A DNA stretch of 64,000 nt from Trachelipus rathkii. Lineage: Eukaryota; Arthropoda; Malacostraca; Isopoda; Trachelipodidae. The DNA is taken from positions 5,001-69,000 of the forward strand of contig JABUQX010004465.1 of NCBI GenBank assembly GCA_015478945.1, in the 5' to 3' direction. Positions 54,501 to 64,000 of the stretch are shown piece after piece; the stretch's first letter is position 1; every line of letters begins with the position of its first letter. The notes under the pieces were generated by a model that was not told the origin of the DNA, did no database searches, and was given only the letters and a program-made list of their open reading frames with translations. Made by a program: the position numbers and the translations under genes.

Positions 54501-56996
54501 AAGGGGTTTATGGTCAGTAAAGATGACCACCTTGATCCCATAAAGGAATGGTTTCAGGGACCGTACCGCCCAGCGAATGGCAGCGACCTCTCGTTCAGTG
54601 GTACTATATCCTCGTTGAGCCTTAGAGAAGATCATAGAGATATAGGCTATAGGTTTTTCTGCCTCATTTTGAATTTGACTTAGACAAGCACCTGCCCCAA
54701 TACCAGAAGCATCAGTGTATAGAAATAATGGATTGGCATTTGGAGATCGGTCGGGATAAGATAATAATGGAGGTGAAGTTAGGAGATCTTTTAGTTTATC
54801 AAAAGCCTGTTGGCATTGATCAGTCCAGGGGATTTTCTTGGAAGTACTTTTTAACAAGTCAAACAGAGGCTTAGCTATTTCGGAACAGTGTGGAATGTGT
54901 CTTCGGTAAAAATTTACCAGCCCCATGAATTGTCTGACTTGACGGACTGATTTAGGAACAGGGAAATCTTTGACCCCCTCTAAGTTCTTTTCAAGGGGTT
55001 TCATACCCCCATGTGAGATGACATGCCCTAGAAAATTTACTTCTCGGTGTAATAAATTAGTTTTAGAGGGTTTTAATTTAAAACCATACAATTTGAAAGC
55101 TGCCAGGACTTTTTCTAGGATAGATAAGTGCTTTTCAAAGGTGTCACTTATTATTAAGACATCATCTAGATAAACCATAACATCTTGGCATGGAATATGA
55201 CGCAAGGCCAGTCTCATTGCTCTTTGAAAGGTAGCTGGACCATTCTTTACACCGAATGGCATTCGGACAAATTCCCAGTGTGCTAAAGGGGTGGAAAATG
55301 CTGTCTTTTCGATACTATCCTCTTCCATTTCAATTTGGTAGTAACCTTTGATAAGGTCGATGGTAGAGAAATAGTTTTTGCCTTGTAAACTAAACAAAGT
55401 ATCAATTAAGTTAGGAATAGGGAAGGAGTCTCCTCTTGTCACTTCGTTTAGTTTACGATAATCTACGCAAAGACGCATTGTTCCGTCAGGTTTACGGACG
55501 GGCACAACTGGGGCCGAATATGGAGAGTGGGATCGGCGTATGATCCCATCAGCTTCAAGTTGCTGGCAGACCTCTTCAACTTCATAGAGGATGGGACCTT
55601 GAAGACGTCTGACTGGAACACAAACTGGTTCATCTACAAGGAGTTCGATGGAATGCTTGAGTATGCTGGTGCATCCGACATCAGTATCCCCCAAACTCAG
55701 AGCTGTTGGGTACTTCAGTAAGAGTTGTAGAAGTTGTTCTTTCTGTTGATCAGACAAATCAGTTGTGTCCAGTTTAAAGGCTTCTCGTAGAGAATCCGGG
55801 GTCCATTTGGCATAAGTAGTTTGAGGTTGTTGGGTCAGTTCAACTACATTAATAGAGGAAGTTGGAAAGTTGGAATAATTGGATTTTTTAGTGAGTAAAG
55901 AAACCGTACCTGGTGAATATCCGCGTTTAATTTTGATGGTCGTATCAGAGATATTGTAAGCATGGAGTTGAATTACAGAATCGGAAGTATAGGAGATTAC
56001 AGAATGGTCCATAATGAATCGGTTATGTTCATGGGGAGTAAATAGGAAGGTGGAATCTAATCCAAGTATTGAATAATCATAACGGATAGGAATGATGGTA
56101 CAAGTATTTGGAGGGAGTGTGATATCATTAGCTAATGTAGCAAGGCCATCTTTCTCTACTACTGTTCTCATATCTTTGGCGATGATGGTGATGGTATTTT
56201 CATGGCGAATCACTAGTTCCTTTGAAGCTAAATCGGGTAGAAGGTTTTCTTGTTTAAGGAGATCATACCCAATAATTACATCATATGTGGTGACTTGTTC
56301 ATTAACAACTATGAAAGGGATCGGTTGAGTAGTGTAAGTGTTAGATAAGTGGAGCTTCAGAGTTACTGCACCCATTACAGAAAAAGTTGCTTTTCCAATT
56401 CCTTCTATTCCGGTGTAATGGGTACTGTGCAAGGGATATTTGGTGGAATCTAATAGAGCATAGGTTTTAGTAGTGATAAGGCTGACAGAAGCTCCTGTAT
56501 CAACCAATGCAGTAAAAGGGTGTTGTTGATGGGAATCATGTATGAGTACTCCCAGCAATAGAGTATCTTCTGGTGGTGTCTGGAGAGTGTGAACTTGAAT
56601 TATGGGTCCTTCAGGAACTACAGTTATTGGAATGGAATCAGAAATAATTTCAGTGGGTTCTAGAGAATCAGGATGATTAACATTGGAGTTTATTTTAATT
56701 TCTGTTATTTCAGTTGGTAGATTATGGGAAACGGGAAAAATTTCAGGTTCATCGCCAGGAGTTCTGGCATTGAGCAATCGTTGGATACGTTCAAGATCTT
56801 CTTTGTCTAAAAGATCCTCGTTTTCATGAACTGACTGTGACCTTTCAGTCGTTGAACATATTTTTGGAAGTCGTTTTGGTAGAGGTGGAAGATAAGCTGC
56901 TGGAGAAACTACGGGTGGCTCCGTGGGTAGGTCATTCACCACAGAGGCCCTCCGTTTCCCGAATTTGAAGGTCGACTGGATGTTCGTTGTGGGCAA
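51591..56996 (-). CDS. pol: Element D Pol polyprotein: PR-RT-RNase H-OTU-like-IN
   Basis: One open frame of 1801 codons, reached by -1 frameshift from gag; it has no ATG at its start (the first codon counted is TTG). Domains: protease with D-T-G at D166 and IIGYDLL; RT about 480-720 with FSTIDLIKGYYQI and YLDD at 609-612; RNase H about 745-880 (YTDASGIGAG, TEREVAAIRW, FTDHKPLLYL); OTU-like 898-1020 with Ser908 in place of Cys and His1013; integrase zinc finger about 1150-1205 (HVGQRK, CHKCQ) and core D1244, D1303, E1339 (D,D35E); then a C-terminal block (YRVHHRQLKKW) and a ~320-residue Ser-rich acidic tail of unknown role with no chromodomain seen. All PR, RT, RH and IN catalytic residues are present. 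Confidence 0.97.
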   Translation of the reverse strand: MPTTNIQSTFKFGKRRASVVNDLPTEPPVVSPAAYLPPLPKRLPKICSTTERSQSVHENEDLLDKEDLERIQRLLNARTPGDEPEIFPVSHNLPTEITEIKINSNVNHPDSLEPTEIISDSIPITVVPEGPIIQVHTLQTPPEDTLLLGVLIHDSHQQHPFTALVDTGASVSLITTKTYALLDSTKYPLHSTHYTGIEGIGKATFSVMGAVTLKLHLSNTYTTQPIPFIVVNEQVTTYDVIIGYDLLKQENLLPDLASKELVIRHENTITIIAKDMRTVVEKDGLATLANDITLPPNTCTIIPIRYDYSILGLDSTFLFTPHEHNRFIMDHSVISYTSDSVIQLHAYNISDTTIKIKRGYSPGTVSLLTKKSNYSNFPTSSINVVELTQQPQTTYAKWTPDSLREAFKLDTTDLSDQQKEQLLQLLLKYPTALSLGDTDVGCTSILKHSIELLVDEPVCVPVRRLQGPILYEVEEVCQQLEADGIIRRSHSPYSAPVVPVRKPDGTMRLCVDYRKLNEVTRGDSFPIPNLIDTLFSLQGKNYFSTIDLIKGYYQIEMEEDSIEKTAFSTPLAHWEFVRMPFGVKNGPATFQRAMRLALRHIPCQDVMVYLDDVLIISDTFEKHLSILEKVLAAFKLYGFKLKPSKTNLLHREVNFLGHVISHGGMKPLEKNLEGVKDFPVPKSVRQVRQFMGLVNFYRRHIPHCSEIAKPLFDLLKSTSKKIPWTDQCQQAFDKLKDLLTSPPLLSYPDRSPNANPLFLYTDASGIGAGACLSQIQNEAEKPIAYISMIFSKAQRGYSTTEREVAAIRWAVRSLKPFLYGIKVVIFTDHKPLLYLQNMPLVNQRIARTLEEINDIDYQLQYVPGKDNIVADILSRTPYEITIDPTIVNNLNEIPKGFIEIKTPGGGDSLFQCFSHFLYGNFDSHLSLRTEVVTELIDNRDKYNLPTGREATHTLKQLQLTKYAGQLPFTHSIQAFTNLHHLRVLVYFGSDHPLHFGDPGYEEVCCLFCLGGIHYNILIPTKNKMPESATTVLIGLAQASPAPIDLYFLVVDDVPESPPGPVSIESKPLIKSGGEVREVAPFVNMISFHNFSLLIDPQDSVEVVMTHITECQQNDPVLRRLKGSLLRNQPLRGPLKLFQYAKNSLSIVDDHIIHKNRNDHYHYVVSFSFAVSIAIINHHEFVHVGQRKLYALLERIIWHPKLRDICRDISMSCHKCQLAKVSNIYHAPPKLKIHTKYPFELTAVDLLQLPKTPRGNNYALVFIDHYSKWVAAVPIKTKHTTLVTAALRNILPYLPLIPSRLLSDNAREFRGPEFEDFLRSVNIKHIYTTPYNPSSNGITERVNRTLLQYLRLSLNQPTSWDLQLPQVILTYNHLPHSETRKTPAEILYQEAHDSRPKLPWTRFDKLWDEGHQKFQSFELNQLVALKIQLPGDLTLNKFKDRYQGPLKVVKVNPNEVTYVVEVPETKRLYRVHHRQLKKWHSPPSYLERNPLFHDLLTRTPILEIPIDPVDEQSTTPSVSNELPESEDSDDDGDDFVGFSGTEADSLSHQLLNKIRENFLLGFQISGVSSSLSVRDSIYSSNLESISSTSSPINTNILSDGSSNHSPFSLTSYHLNSLFASPEQFFGTNKPSFPTSPILATDSPPLFSSPSLVEPSYVSYIPLKISSRMDQTLLTPKRRNIKRISLEDIQSLPHLSRSPRLQSPNQQDFENVLAPISQGETPKLRLTPRLSDIDSNTLPDFAGFDLTEQTPTTSKRSKVVQWATGLTQASYIASRTRQQTSRLVPDIPWVQHKIIERRTQKKE
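53930..54305 (-). other. OTU-like domain in element D Pol (Cys replaced by Ser)
   Basis: Residues about 898-1020 of Pol. The nucleophile block reads TPGGGDSLFQCFSHFLYGN (Ser908, codon 54273-54275), then HLSLRTEVVTELIDNRDKY. The interaction segment AGQLPFTHSIQAF leads to LRVLVYFG and the final LGGIHYNIL with His1013 (codon 53958-53960). Order and spacing fit the OTU family (DGNCLF, LRxxVxxY, a TWGGxxEL-like block, HY). Both the Cys and the upstream Asp of DGNC are substituted. The copy sits in an uninterrupted Pol, so the change is not simple decay. Confidence 0.8.
56917..56960 (-). promoter_or_regulatory. -1 ribosomal frameshift signal, gag-pol junction of D
   Basis: GGGAAAC on the minus strand (plus 56954-56960), in the G GGA AAC phase of gag and 24 bases before the gag stop codon ends. 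A 4-nt spacer is followed by GGCCTCTGTGG (56939-56949), a 12-nt loop and CCACGGAGCC (56917-56926): ten pairs with one bulged C. The -1 frame then reads GKRRASVVNDL of Pol. Confidence 0.92.
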
Positions 56997-58787
56997 TTCA
57001 TTCCCAAATGATTTGGATCATTGCAAAGAGGGCAGTTCATGGAATCGTCGCGAGTTTGTTGTTGGTTTCGTCTGTTGGGACAGTCTTCGACCACATGGCC
57101 ATCCTCTTCACAATGAATGCATTTATTTTTAGAGAGGTAACATTCGTCATAAACGTGACCTCTTTTGCCACAAAAACGGCAATAAGGTCTAGCTCGGCAC
57201 TCTCTAAGATCATGACCAGGTTTCTTGCAGTAGTTACATTTGGTTGGTGATCTAGGCCTTGCTGGTTGTGGGGATCTATCGGCTGTAGATCGTGGATTCC
57301 TGTTGTTAGAAGGCCCTTGTGAGTATGCTGGTCTATACGGTGGATGTGCTTGTAATTGTTGAGGGATAGATGAAGAATTATAGTTATAAAAATTAGGTGG
57401 TGGTTGGTGAGCGACTTGAGAATATGACCAAGGATTACTAGGTTGTGGAATTATAGGGTTGGGTTGCACGGAAGGCCTTCTTTGATTATAAAATTCTTGA
57501 GTTGGAATATGATAGGGTGCTGGCATAGTTGGTTGAAAGTTAGTAAGATCTATGAGTTCAGGTTGTGAGCTAGTGGTTGGAATAGGAGACGGTTGAGTAG
57601 ATGACAGCAGTGGTGGTTCATCTAAATGAAGCTGGTCGTAATTTTGGTCTAATAGTCTTATTAGATCATCCCATGCAAGGAGTTCTCCCCGCAGGGGTAG
57701 CTCACAAATCATGATTTGGGACTTAACAGTTTTTATCAAGGTGGAAGGTAAACTATTAATTAATTTATCCCTAACCATTCTTAGTGATCTTACATCGGAA
57801 TGAGGGAAAGCCTTCTCAGCTAGATCTTGTAAGCGAATAGCAAATAAGGGAATTTTCTCATTGGGAAGTAATTGAGCATCATAGAAGTTGTTAATGTCAT
57901 TTTTGATTTGCTTATCCAAATACGACTGGTAGAATTCAGTAAGATCATGTTTTATCTGTGCATAATCTGCACTGCCTCTCATTAAGATGTCATAAACTTG
58001 TTTTATTTCACCCTCCAGATGCGAACCGAGGTATGTTCTCCATCCATCTGCATCGGAGAGTGGGTAGGATAATTTTGCATAATCCTCAAATCTTCTTAGA
58101 AAGTGGGGAAAGGTCTCTCCATTCGTCAGGTTATACTTTCCTATAGGAATCATCTTTTTGGGTTTCTGTTGTTCTTGGATATTTTGACTTTGTAACATTT
58201 GCATCATCACCCACATCATTTGTTGGTTTTGGAGGATCAATTCTTTTACTGTCTGTTGATCTATATGTGGTTCTGCAGATGGATAATGGGGATGTGGTTG
58301 ATTTGGAAAAGATTTCATGGATGGACCAGGAATACCTGATGGCATAGTAAACTGAAGTGGGGCTGACCCTGAAGTAACTGGTGGAATAGTAAATGAGTGT
58401 TGGGATGGACCCGAAGTAGATGGAAGTATTGTTGTAGATGGATTTTGGGGAATATAATTGGTTGTTTGTAGTTAGGTGTGGTACTGCATTAGGAAATGGG
58501 GATGGAGTTATGGGAAAGGTAAGCGAAGGTGGTAATTGGCTCGCTGTTGTTTGAGAATTAGTAATGTAATCGGACGGTTTCACAGTAAAAACGGCAGTCG
58601 AATAGGTCACAGAAGATGTAGTTGTTGTTAAAACTGAGCCTGTTGAATGTGCTGTAATGCTAGACAACACATCAACCACCTCAGCTTGTGTTGTTTGACC
58701 AATCACTGTTGAGATTTTAATGTTTTGTTTATCTAGCTCACTTTCTCCCGTGTGCGCAACTTCCTCATCTGTAAATTTATGTTCCAT
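56936..58787 (-). pseudogene. gag: Element D Gag, four CCHC knuckles, one frameshift
   Basis: Start ATG at 58787 (MEHKFTDEEVAHTGE). The first ~105 codons are Ser/Thr/Pro-rich. A one-base change of frame near 58465 is needed to join the main frame, 58345-56936. That frame holds the capsid-like core (KKMIPIGKYNLTNGETFPHF, WRTYLGSHLEGEIKQVYDIL, IPLFAIRLQDLAEKAFPH) and four knuckles: CNYCKKPGHDLREC, CRFCGKRGHVYDEC, CIHCEEDGHVVEDC and CPLCNDPNHLGMNC. It overlaps pol by about 60 bases. Because pol is intact, the gag frameshift may be recent or a sequencing error. Confidence 0.93.
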
Positions 58788-58991
58788 ATTGATATTGATA
58801 ATATTTAGGTATTATGAGAACAATGTTGATGTTTGGGTATACAATATTTCTGTATATTAGAGATTAGAGAAGGGATTGTAATATTGTATATATATTCTTG
58901 TGTAGTATATTAGAAATTAGCAGTTTGAAAATATCACAGTTAGAGATAAGAGAGGAAAAAGGTAGCGTATTCGAGACGTAGAGTAGTATAG
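58788..58991 (-). other. Element D leader
   Basis: About 200 bases between the primer site and the gag start. No ORF. It would hold packaging signals if active. Confidence 0.5.
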
Positions 58992-59009
58992 AACTACGCT
59001 CTGCTACCA
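58992..59009 (-). other. Element D primer binding site
   Basis: TGGTAGCAGAGCGTAGTT on the minus strand, one base after the 5' LTR end. Identical to the site of element E. Confidence 0.85.
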
Positions 59010-59010
59010 A

Positions 59011-59360
59011 TATAATAATTTAAAACAAAAGGGAAAAGAAAGACTTACGGAAATTAGAAGGTGTAAGCTTCCTCTTGGAATGGCTGTGGAAGGGTGAGTT
59101 AAGCCTCCAGAGGACGTGGTTTCTTTACCAAGAAACCCCCACTCTACTTCTTGGAAGAATGTTGTGAGCATGTAGGGCACCTCAGGATATTGGACAACAT
59201 AGAAAAAAAATAACGTAGGTTAGGAGCAAGAAATGGTGTAATGGAATTGGCAAAAGTATGGATTATAATAAAAAAAATAATGATAATAATAATAATAATA
59301 ATAATAAATATAAATAATATAATAATAATAATAAATAATAAATAATGGTAATAATAATAG

Positions 59361-59407
<47 letters not shown>

Positions 59408-60222
59408 TAGTTATGACAATACTAATAATAATAATAAAAATTTATGTTTACCTTGTTTGTGAACCCTTTTCAATAGCTGATAATAGTTTAGGGATGTAAG
59501 GGTTTGAGAGATAAAAGTGGAGTTTAATGATTCTTTATTATAAATATTAGATTTATTAATAAAAATTTATACACACCTCATTTATCTCATTTTTCACATT
59601 CATTCATTTGGCACTACCGTTTTCCTCTCTTATATATATATACATATATATAGAAATATATATATATAAATATATATATATATTTATTATTTTTAGAGGT
59701 TTTAAATTTTTAGGATTCTTAATTTAATGTGGGGATAGAGTTGATACATGGGGTAATTTGGTTAAATTTGGAGTACAAAGAATGTCAGAGGAAAGAGGTG
59801 ACTATAGGGACTATACTACACAGGTCATTAACTGGGAACTACTAAGTTTCCCAGCCTGATTAGGTATTGTAGCCGCTTCAGGATTCGACCGCTGGCTTGG
59901 TATGAGATATGGTCCCTATGGTTGACTGGCTTGGTGACCAAATTAGCTCCCCAAACAGGTTGCCTGAAATAGAGAGAAAGAGTCTCTCAACTAAAGTTTA
60001 AATATACAGAAATGGTAATAAGCAAATAGGACCTAATCTAAATGAAAAAATGGAAAGGGAAAATAAGTCATATTTTAAATACCTTTGTTCTTCTCCAAGG
60101 CACATATGTTCTTTAAAAGGTTTCAAAACTCCACAAGTGTTTCCTGTATCAACCTGTTATTAAGTTTTTTAAAAAATTAGAGAATGAAAAGGAAAAAGAA
60201 CTTCATGAGATATTACATTACA
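59011..60222 (-). repeat. Element D 5' LTR (right copy)
   Basis: 1212 bp, direct repeat of 50066-51285. It includes an AAT microsatellite at 59277-59440 and an AT run at 59630-59690 in the same places as the left copy, but of different length. Element transcription should start here. Confidence 0.95.
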
Positions 60223-60278
60223 TATATATATATTATATATATTATATATATATATATTTATATATTATATATATATAT

Positions 60279-60309
<31 letters not shown>

Positions 60310-60316
60310 ACAGTTA
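60223..60316. repeat. (AT)n microsatellite, right flank of element D
   Basis: AT tract continuing the one at 49973-50065. Confidence 0.93.
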
Positions 60317-60849
60317 TATATAATACAAGGCTGTAGACCGGGGGATCAGGGGTTTCAAGACATCCGAAATTCTTTAAGCGATCAAAATTTTTGATTCCTT
60401 TAGTCTCTTAATAATAATTGATGGTTTTGTGTTCTTTTCCTAATTTTATAATAATAATAATATATAATAATAATATAATAAATAATAATAATAATAAATA
60501 ATAATATAAAAATATAATAATCAATAATAATAATAATAAAAATTAATAATAATAGTTAAAATATTATAATATAATATTCCTAAATAATAATAATAATAAT
60601 AATAATTATGAATTTATAAGTATTTAGTAATGGAAATGAGGAGACATTGTTGTGGTCGTGACGATTTCCTTAGGTCAGTGGCTGTTCCTTTATATAGGGT
60701 ACCGTAATGTATATTTATTTTTTTTTGCAAATATTTATACAGGGCTTAAGTGTGAGGTTTCCAAGTTTGAGATGATAGCAAATTGGCAACTTCAGTTAGG
60801 AAATAATGATGGATGGTATAAATACTTAACAGATAAGGCAGGGAGCCTG
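60317..60849. other. Intergenic with (AAT)n microsatellite
   Basis: Contains AAT-rich repeats at about 60448-60607. No gene is seen. The ORF at 60652-60852 has no recognisable content. Confidence 0.6.
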
Positions 60850-62935
60850 TAAACGCTTGATGGGACTAGCAAGTTCATTCCTTCTTCACCTAAATCTTTC
60901 TCTTCCTCATTCCATGGTTCGATCGGGCTTGTTCCCTGGCCATTCAGGCTAGAGACAGTGCGTATCGGGGTGGAAAAATCTCGTTCTCCTATCACTCTAG
61001 AAATCGTTGCAAGGGATACTCTTCGACGAGCCAAAGCGGGCCTTTCATCAAAACGAAAAGTTGCTAACTTCCTTGGTTATCCACTGACAAATCTTTCCTG
61101 GCCTCTTTGCCAAAAACATCTCTAGCAACTTTGATGGTTCTTGTTAATTCTCCAACTGAAAAGGTCAATTCTCTTCGGCCTCCTATTTTCTCCACTAACT
61201 CAACCCTAGAAGACGATTCCTGGCATTTACTCTTCCTCCTCCTTTCCTCTCATGTGTCCTACATGTCTTTGGCCTGTGATCCATTTGAATTGGTGCATAG
61301 GCCCTGAAATCTTGAAGGATAGGAAGACAGGCTGGCCCAAGATTGGAATTTCCTCCCCAAAGTTTGAAGGGAGTGGGTGCTTCCAGGTATCCCTGGCCCC
61401 TCGTTCAACTATACTCACTATATTCTCAATACTAGCACTTTCCCACAGTGTTGGAAGCTCGCACATGTCCAACCTATTCCGGAAAAAAGCAAGCCGCTCT
61501 CTTTGAGGAAAAAAATCCCCCCCCCCTTCCGCGGCTTTGTAAAACTATTAAAGACTGGCCCCCCTATAGCTCTCAACTTGTATTCTATCAAGATCTTTGA
61601 AAAACGCCTTCTCAACCTCTCACTTCTTAGATTTATCTGGGAAACTCATTCCTTTCTTTTTCCGATACTCTAGTACGGCTTTCAGCGCCTCGAGGTTTTC
61701 TGGCGATAATACTTTCCTATCTCAACGATTTATGGTTTTCAAGCTCTAGGAACTACGGGGAGACGCGTGGTGGCACTTGACATATCCAAAGAATTTGACA
61801 AGAGTATGGCACGCGGTCCACTGCTCTCCAAGCTCCCCTCCTTTGGGTTCCCTCTTTCTCTTTGCTTATTTACTGTCCTAGCTTTCTTTTCAAATCGCTC
61901 AATGTCCGGCTCTTGTTGACTGGGGCGATTTTCTTCTTTTTCTGTCAATATTGGTGTTCCTCAGGGTTCTTGTCTTATTTCCTACTTTATTCCTAAGTTT
62001 TTCATTATGACTTCTTACCTGCACCTCTAACTCTATCAACTCATATGCCAGATTGACTCGACCCTTCATTCTCAACTCATTTCAATTCTGTCCCTCTTTT
62101 ACTTCTAGAATTGCCCTGTCTTAATCTTTCCTATTCTATTCTCCCTGATCTGGACTAGAATTTCGATGGGGTCTCTCAACATTTTGAATTCAATTTCTTT
62201 CAAAACCCAACTTCCCTGCAAATCTCCTTCTCTAAAACGCCTTCAACTTCCTATCTCTTTCGACGGTTCTCTCGTCCTCCTGTTGACAATATAAACAATA
62301 CTCAACATTAACAAATAAAAAAAAATAATGTCTTGGAAACCTCATCACAACGGTTGATAGGGCGGCCTCAAAGAAACTGGGAGCTCTGTTTAGACTGCGT
62401 TACTTTTTTTCCCTCTTCTTAGTTGCTCCAGCTCTAATACAAGGGTCTCCTCGCCCGTGTATGGAGTACTGCTCTCATATCTGGGGGGGGGGAGGGCTCT
62501 GGGTTTCACCCGGTTTTTGGATAGGGTCAAGTCAAAGGCCAAAAGACTTTTATAAACTGTTCTGTTTATAAACTGTTATCTCTATTCTACAGGCACCCAG
62601 CGGTCAAGTGCCTCGAGGGAACTTATCATTTGTGTACCACCACTTTAACGACGCCTCGTAGCAACAAGGAGTTGCTGTATCTGTGTTGAATTATTGGTAA
62701 TTCCCAGGATAGTTCGCTGTGGTGCTTCCTTCTTTCCGCCACCTCTGTTCTATGGAATTCTTCTTCCATCTTCTGTATGTCTGCTGTTTATTTAAATCTC
62801 CCTCTCAATTTTAAAGCCCTGCGCTGTGCTCATCTGCGATTTGTGCCTAGAGAGTGAACTTTTGAGCGTACTACACCCCCTTCTTGAAATAAGCCTGACT
62901 GTGAGTGGTGGTGACAACTGCAAAAAAAAAAAACT
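60850..62935 (+). mobile_element. Second non-LTR retrotransposon remnant (RT region)
   Basis: The region upstream of the RT reads SLATISRVIGER-like on neither strand convincingly, but the plus strand gives typical LINE RT blocks: GPSFNYTHYILNTSTFPQCW, KLAHVQPIPEKSK, PPIALNLYSIKIFEKRLLN (the RPIALTSxxSKIxE motif), and later ALIQGSPRPCMEYCSHIWGG and FYRHPAVKCL, the post-RT region. An A-run at 62924-62935 may be the 3' tail. Motif style fits the CR1/L2/Jockey assemblage; the clade is not decided. Heavily frameshifted and inactive. Confidence 0.8.
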
Positions 62936-63756
62936 CCTTAGGGTGGGAGATATCGTGACAAATGAACTAAACCCTACTCACTCCCATCCAAACATCATTC
63001 AGATTATCCCAGAAAATCGCAATCTTCAACATACCTCAGATGCGACCATATGTCGCAACCACACATTCTTTTACCTATTCAAACTTAAAATTCAACGTTT
63101 TAGAAATCTAGCACTCACACACCCAAAATCTACCATAGCTACTCTACCACAAGTCACTCATCAGAATTGCAAAATCTTTTCTCTCCTCCCTCTCATTCCT
63201 TTCCACACCAACACAAACACATTTCACACCACTCCACTCATCTTTCACTGCTTTCCTCCATCCTTTGTTTCAGTCACAGCGAGCAATCAAATTTGCCCTT
63301 TCTAAATCCATCCAATCACCTCTCTCCTCTTCTCCTCAACAGTTATTCCTCCTGAACCATCCCATGTATCCATACGATTCATACCATTTTCAAACCGAAA
63401 GATAGAACGCCGCATACGGCGATCACGACCTTCTCTGAGCATGCATTAGCAATTCCCCTGGCAAAGATAAGAAGTTGGTGGGCAGCCACCCACTAACCAA
63501 CATCACTTAGTTGCTTCTATGACATGCAGACATACGATGGTCGGCCCAATTTTTCTTCCAACACACAATAGGGATATAAAGGAATAGTAAGATGTGTCTA
63601 AAGAGGGGTGTTTATATAAGTATGTGTAATATAATATGTGGATAAAAGATGGGTGTCTCTAAGATGTTGTCTGGAGATGAGGTGTGGATATGAACGCAGA
63701 CTGGGAAAGGCCGAACGCATTAGGCGCTGGGATGTCAAACATACCATAATCAAAAT
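62936..63756. other. Intergenic, no gene recognised
   Basis: Pyrimidine-rich in places (63180-63360). The ORF 62826-63305 overlaps the LINE tail, is rich in His, Thr and Pro, and has no family resemblance. A small inverted GCCGCATACGGCG occurs near 63410. Confidence 0.5.
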
Positions 63757-63758
63757 GG

Positions 63759-63807
<49 letters not shown>

Positions 63808-63930
63808 ATATATATATATATAATAGTATATATATATATATATCATATATATACGGTATATTATATATATATATATAATATATATATATATATATAATAT
63901 ATATCTATTATATATATTATATATATTATT
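63757..63930. repeat. (AT)n microsatellite with ACGGTA interruption
   Basis: AT tract with TATACGGTATA near 63850, the same interruption as in other AT tracts of the window. Confidence 0.95.
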
Positions 63931-64000
63931 GAGTTTTAATATTATCCAAAATTCTTAATATTTGTTTCAATTAATCTGCAAAATAATCGGCAGAAATTGC

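Larger units (their letters stand above)
50066..60222 (-). mobile_element. Element D: nearly complete Ty3/Gypsy retrotransposon with OTU-like domain
   Basis: A full structure on the minus strand: 5' LTR 59011-60222, primer site 58992-59009, gag 58787-56936, -1 frameshift signal, pol of 1801 codons (51591-56996), polypurine tract 51286-51298, 3' LTR 50066-51285. AT microsatellite on both flanks hides a target-site duplication. Pol is uninterrupted; gag has one frameshift near 58465. The LTRs differ by several percent plus microsatellite indels, so the insertion is not very recent. Confidence 0.97.

Overview
This is repeat-dominated nuclear DNA from an animal. There are no operons, no bacterial-type genes and no host gene that I can recognise. 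Extreme (AT)n and (AAT)n microsatellites alternate with Ty3/Gypsy LTR retrotransposons, Jockey/CR1-type non-LTR elements and a tRNA-related short repeat. This mix fits an arthropod, most plausibly a decapod crustacean; that is inference from repeat texture, not from a marker gene.

Layout. 1-2486: element A, a decayed Gypsy pol on the + strand (RT, RNase H, OTU-like remnant, retropepsin-like segment, integrase zinc finger), ending before an AT tract. 3084-27415: a probable nest. Element B (minus strand; gag, PR, RT, RNase H, IN at 4621-11107) may use the ~1.1 kb direct repeats at 3084-4200 and 26320-27415 as LTRs. Element C (minus strand, 12128-24254) has ~1.9 kb LTRs, a tRNA-Lys-type primer site and a polypurine tract, and appears nested in it. 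28250-32500: element F (+ strand), with LTRs, gag and PR, but no RT, RNase H or IN. 33751-38390: element E (+ strand), with primer site, an intact gag and only the start of pol. 38390-40800: a GC-richer block with a decayed repeat-bearing coding region. 41243-41510: a LINE 3' fragment. 43640-44255: three copies of a tRNA-like repeat, two of them forming a large inverted repeat. 44523-48407: a decayed Jockey-type LINE with poly-A. 49727-49972: a GC island. 50066-60222: element D (minus strand), the best preserved element, with 1.2 kb LTRs, primer site, gag, an 1801-codon pol and a polypurine tract. 60850-62935: a second LINE remnant.

How the parts work together. Each LTR element follows the usual plan: the LTR promoter makes an RNA, a tRNA primes at the PBS, Gag packages, the Pol enzymes copy, and integrase inserts. 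Three features stand out. (1) A, C and D carry an OTU-protease-like domain between RNase H and integrase, and the catalytic cysteine is replaced by Ser (C, D) or Ala (A). (2) D and E share a -1 frameshift signal at the gag-pol junction: GGGAAAC, then a stem with a 12-nt loop in both. (3) C has no recognisable integrase but carries a 3' ORF resembling an SGNH hydrolase. Element A also places a retropepsin-like segment between the OTU remnant and the integrase, which is not the usual Gypsy order.

Reading frames were judged by eye. Many elements carry frameshifts and stops, so domain ends are approximate. In long AT tracts the assembly itself may be unreliable.
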